Assembly (NCBI GenBank): GCA_026990595.1
Contig: JALXCZ010000011.1
Location: 106,909 to 170,908 of the forward strand
Direction: 5' to 3'
DNA from: Sulfurovum sp.
Lineage (GTDB): Bacteria; Campylobacterota; Campylobacteria; Campylobacterales; Sulfurovaceae
Length of the DNA stretch: 64,000 nt
Of this stretch, positions 61,179 to 64,000 are shown piece by piece. The notes under the pieces are model-generated. The model did no database searches. It was not told the origin of the DNA and saw only the letters and a list, made by a program, of their open reading frames with translations. The position numbers and the translations under genes were made by a program. Within the stretch, counting starts at the first letter, position 1. Every line of letters starts with the position of its first letter.

Positions 61179-62338
61179 TGGGAAGAAAAGAAAAATACAT
61201 CGGCATTATGTCAGGTACATCATTAGATGGTGTAGATGTGGTACTCTGTGAAATAGACTCTCAGAGTTGTACGCTTTTACACTCCCTCGAATACCCCATG
61301 CCACAAGAGCTAAAAAATGATATTTTAACAATAATAGAGGGTAAAAGTACCCTAGAACAGGTAGGAAAGATAGATCATCGTCTGGGACTACTTTTTACTC
61401 AGGCAGTGGGTGCACTGCTTATACGGGAAAATATCGATGCATCAAGCATAATTGCCATAGGATTGCATGGACAGACTTTATGGCATGAGCCCGATGGAGA
61501 ACACCCTTTCTCTATGCAGTTGGGTGATTCCAACATTATGACTGCTAAAACAGGCATTCCTGTGGTTGCAGACTTCAGACGTAAAGATATGGCTTTGGGT
61601 GGGCAGGGTGCACCTTTTGCTCCTGCTTTTCATGAATTTATATTTAAAAATATAAATTCTTCTGTATCTATCGTAAATATTGGTGGCATGGCGAATATTA
61701 CGGTACTAGGTCAGAAGTTGATAGGGTATGACACTGGCTGTGGTAATGTACTACTGGATATGTGGATAAACAAGCATCAAAATGTAACGTATGACAAAGA
61801 TGGTACATGGGCAAAGTCTGGTGAGGTAGATTACACACTTTTAGATGCTATGATGGCAGATGAATATTTTTCACAACCTTACCCTAAGAGTACAGGACGT
61901 GAGAAGTTCAATGAGGCTTGGTTGGAAAATATGCTATGTAGGGGCGAACCCATGTGTTCGCCAAATATGGATGAGAAAAAAAATATTACCTCTGTGGTTG
62001 AAGCAAAGGGCAACCACATGGGGTTGCCCCTACGACGAAATGAAGATGTACAACGTACCTTGGTCGAACTCACAGCACTCAGCATAAGCAATGAAGTGTT
62101 AAAGTTCAACACAGACGTTGCTTTACTTTGCGGTGGTGGAGCTAAAAACAGCTTTTTGGTAGAACGTATCAAAGCACTTATGCCTAACGTAGAAGTAGCC
62201 ATAGCCCAAAATGCAGATGAGATAGAAGCGATGACCTTTGCTTGGCTGGCATATAAACGTATACATAAAGAAAAAGTAAATTTAAAAGATGTCACTGGAG
62301 CGAAGGATAATACTATTTTAGGGGCTATTTATGAATAG
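61178..62338 (+). CDS. anmK: Anhydro-N-acetylmuramic acid kinase, with in-frame palindromic insertion
   Basis: 386 aa; IGIMSGTSLDGVDVVLCEI, GLHGQTLWHEP, NIGGMANIT; TGREKFNEAWL. Confidence 0.93.
   Translation: MGRKEKYIGIMSGTSLDGVDVVLCEIDSQSCTLLHSLEYPMPQELKNDILTIIEGKSTLEQVGKIDHRLGLLFTQAVGALLIRENIDASSIIAIGLHGQTLWHEPDGEHPFSMQLGDSNIMTAKTGIPVVADFRRKDMALGGQGAPFAPAFHEFIFKNINSSVSIVNIGGMANITVLGQKLIGYDTGCGNVLLDMWINKHQNVTYDKDGTWAKSGEVDYTLLDAMMADEYFSQPYPKSTGREKFNEAWLENMLCRGEPMCSPNMDEKKNITSVVEAKGNHMGLPLRRNEDVQRTLVELTALSISNEVLKFNTDVALLCGGGAKNSFLVERIKALMPNVEVAIAQNADEIEAMTFAWLAYKRIHKEKVNLKDVTGAKDNTILGAIYE
61938..62033. repeat. REPIN-like element (96 bp) inside anmK
   Basis: GTAG+GGGCGAACCCATGTGTTCGCC (61938-61962) and inverted GGGCAACCACATGGGGTTGCCC+CTAC (62008-62033). 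Confidence 0.85.
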
Positions 62339-63266
62339 TATTAAACAATGGTTAGAGAGCATAGGTTGGGGTGACTGGAGTATGGCAGTTGCCTCAGCTG
62401 ATGCAAGTTTTAGAAGCTACTACCGACTTACTAAAGAGAGTGAAACCTATGTACTGATGGATAGCTCATTAATGATAGAAAGTCTCCCTCCATTTGTAGA
62501 GATGAATGAACGCTTAAGTAGTGTAGACGTACGTGTACCACATATAATAGTAAAAAATATGAAACTAGGGTATCTGATTCTTGAAGACTTTGGAAATACC
62601 CATTATTTAGATGTTTTAAATACAGAAAACTATCAGGCACTATATAAAAAAGCTATAGATGAAATTATAAAAATGCAACGCTCAGATACAAAAGGGCTTC
62701 CTCTTTATAATAAAGATTTTTTACGTTTTGAGATGGATTTAATGCAGGAGTGGTATTTGGAAAAGTATTTAAATATTACGCTTACCGCTGAAGAGAAAAA
62801 TACCATTGATACAATACTGGAAAGTATAGCCAATGTTGCACTGGAACAACCTCAGGGAGTTTTTGTGCATCGTGATTACCACTCTCGCAATATTATGTTG
62901 ACTCCTAAAGGGGAGATTGGTATCATAGACTTTCAGGATGCCAGAGTAGGGGCTGTTACCTATGATCTGGTTTCACTTCTGAAAGATTGCTATATAGAGT
63001 GGGATAAAGATGAAATAGTGAAACTTGCTTTGTACTACCGTGATGCTGTAGGATTGGATGTGGATAATGCAACATTCATCAAATGGTTTGATTTTATGGG
63101 ATTACAGCGACACATCAAGGTACTTGGGATCTTTGCCAGATTGCATCTTCGTGATGGGAAGAGTGGGTATTTGAAGGATATTCCTTTGACTTTGAAGTAT
63201 GTGCTTGATGTGGCATCGAAGTATCCAGAGTTGTCTGGATTGGTGTCTTTATTAAAATCTGTGTAG
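62331..63266 (+). CDS. amgK: AmgK-like N-acetylmuramate/N-acetylglucosamine anomeric kinase (APH fold)
   Basis: 311 aa; VFVHRDYHSRNIMLTPKGEIGIIDFQDARVGAVTYDLVSLLKDCY. Confidence 0.88.
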   Translation: MNSIKQWLESIGWGDWSMAVASADASFRSYYRLTKESETYVLMDSSLMIESLPPFVEMNERLSSVDVRVPHIIVKNMKLGYLILEDFGNTHYLDVLNTENYQALYKKAIDEIIKMQRSDTKGLPLYNKDFLRFEMDLMQEWYLEKYLNITLTAEEKNTIDTILESIANVALEQPQGVFVHRDYHSRNIMLTPKGEIGIIDFQDARVGAVTYDLVSLLKDCYIEWDKDEIVKLALYYRDAVGLDVDNATFIKWFDFMGLQRHIKVLGIFARLHLRDGKSGYLKDIPLTLKYVLDVASKYPELSGLVSLLKSV

Positions 63267-63288
63267 GGTGTTGTACCCTTACAACACC
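63263..63288 (+). repeat. REP-like element (GTAG + 9-bp hairpin)
   Basis: GTAGGGTGTTGTACCCTTACAACACC; supplies the amgK stop codon. Confidence 0.8.
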
Positions 63289-63456
63289 TTTTATATTTGA
63301 TTTGTTTTAGTTTATTTGGATTGCCCTTTATTTTAACTGTGGCGTTGTTTCTCTCTTCATTTTTTTAGAAAAAACGAAGCAAAAAAGCGTCGTGACTCTC
63401 GAATCGCTTCGCTTTTCTGCCACTAAATGGCGATACCCTCCGTCGCTAAAGCGTAA

Positions 63457-64000
<544 letters not shown>

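Overview
64 kb of a Campylobacterota (Sulfurovum/Sulfurimonas-like, inferred from gene content and synteny) chromosome. It is mostly housekeeping genes: aroQ-pepQ-folK-flhF, mnmA, prs, lepA, carB, mreCB-clpX-lpxA-fabZ-queH-lpxB, hemL. There is a large copper-resistance island at 1-12.06 kb (CusABC efflux, DsbD-like protein, CopB/CopA multicopper oxidase, P-type ATPase, two-component system). A peptidoglycan-recycling operon lies at 58.9-64 kb (amidase, SSS symporter, anmK, amgK, murU). The most striking unexplained structure is at 18.75-21.89 kb: two 70-bp attC-like sites and two probable attC remnants separate four same-strand genes, one a DUF262/HNH GmrSD-like defence protein. Each inferred cassette starts and ends with (near-)complementary 7-bp core sites, as integron gene cassettes do. 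No integrase is in the window, so this looks like a CALIN-type cassette cluster. Other notable signals: a conserved TGCACA-N5-TGCACA operator at the -35 position of the copper promoters; several families of REP-like palindromes (GTAG + hairpin), one inserted in frame in anmK and two supplying stop codons; a 137-bp MITE-like element; a frameshifted trmH-like gene; and a 125-bp tandem duplication after a VWA-like gene. No rRNA, tRNA or CRISPR array was recognised. All assignments are by eye from sequence and the supplied ORF translations; no database search was run.
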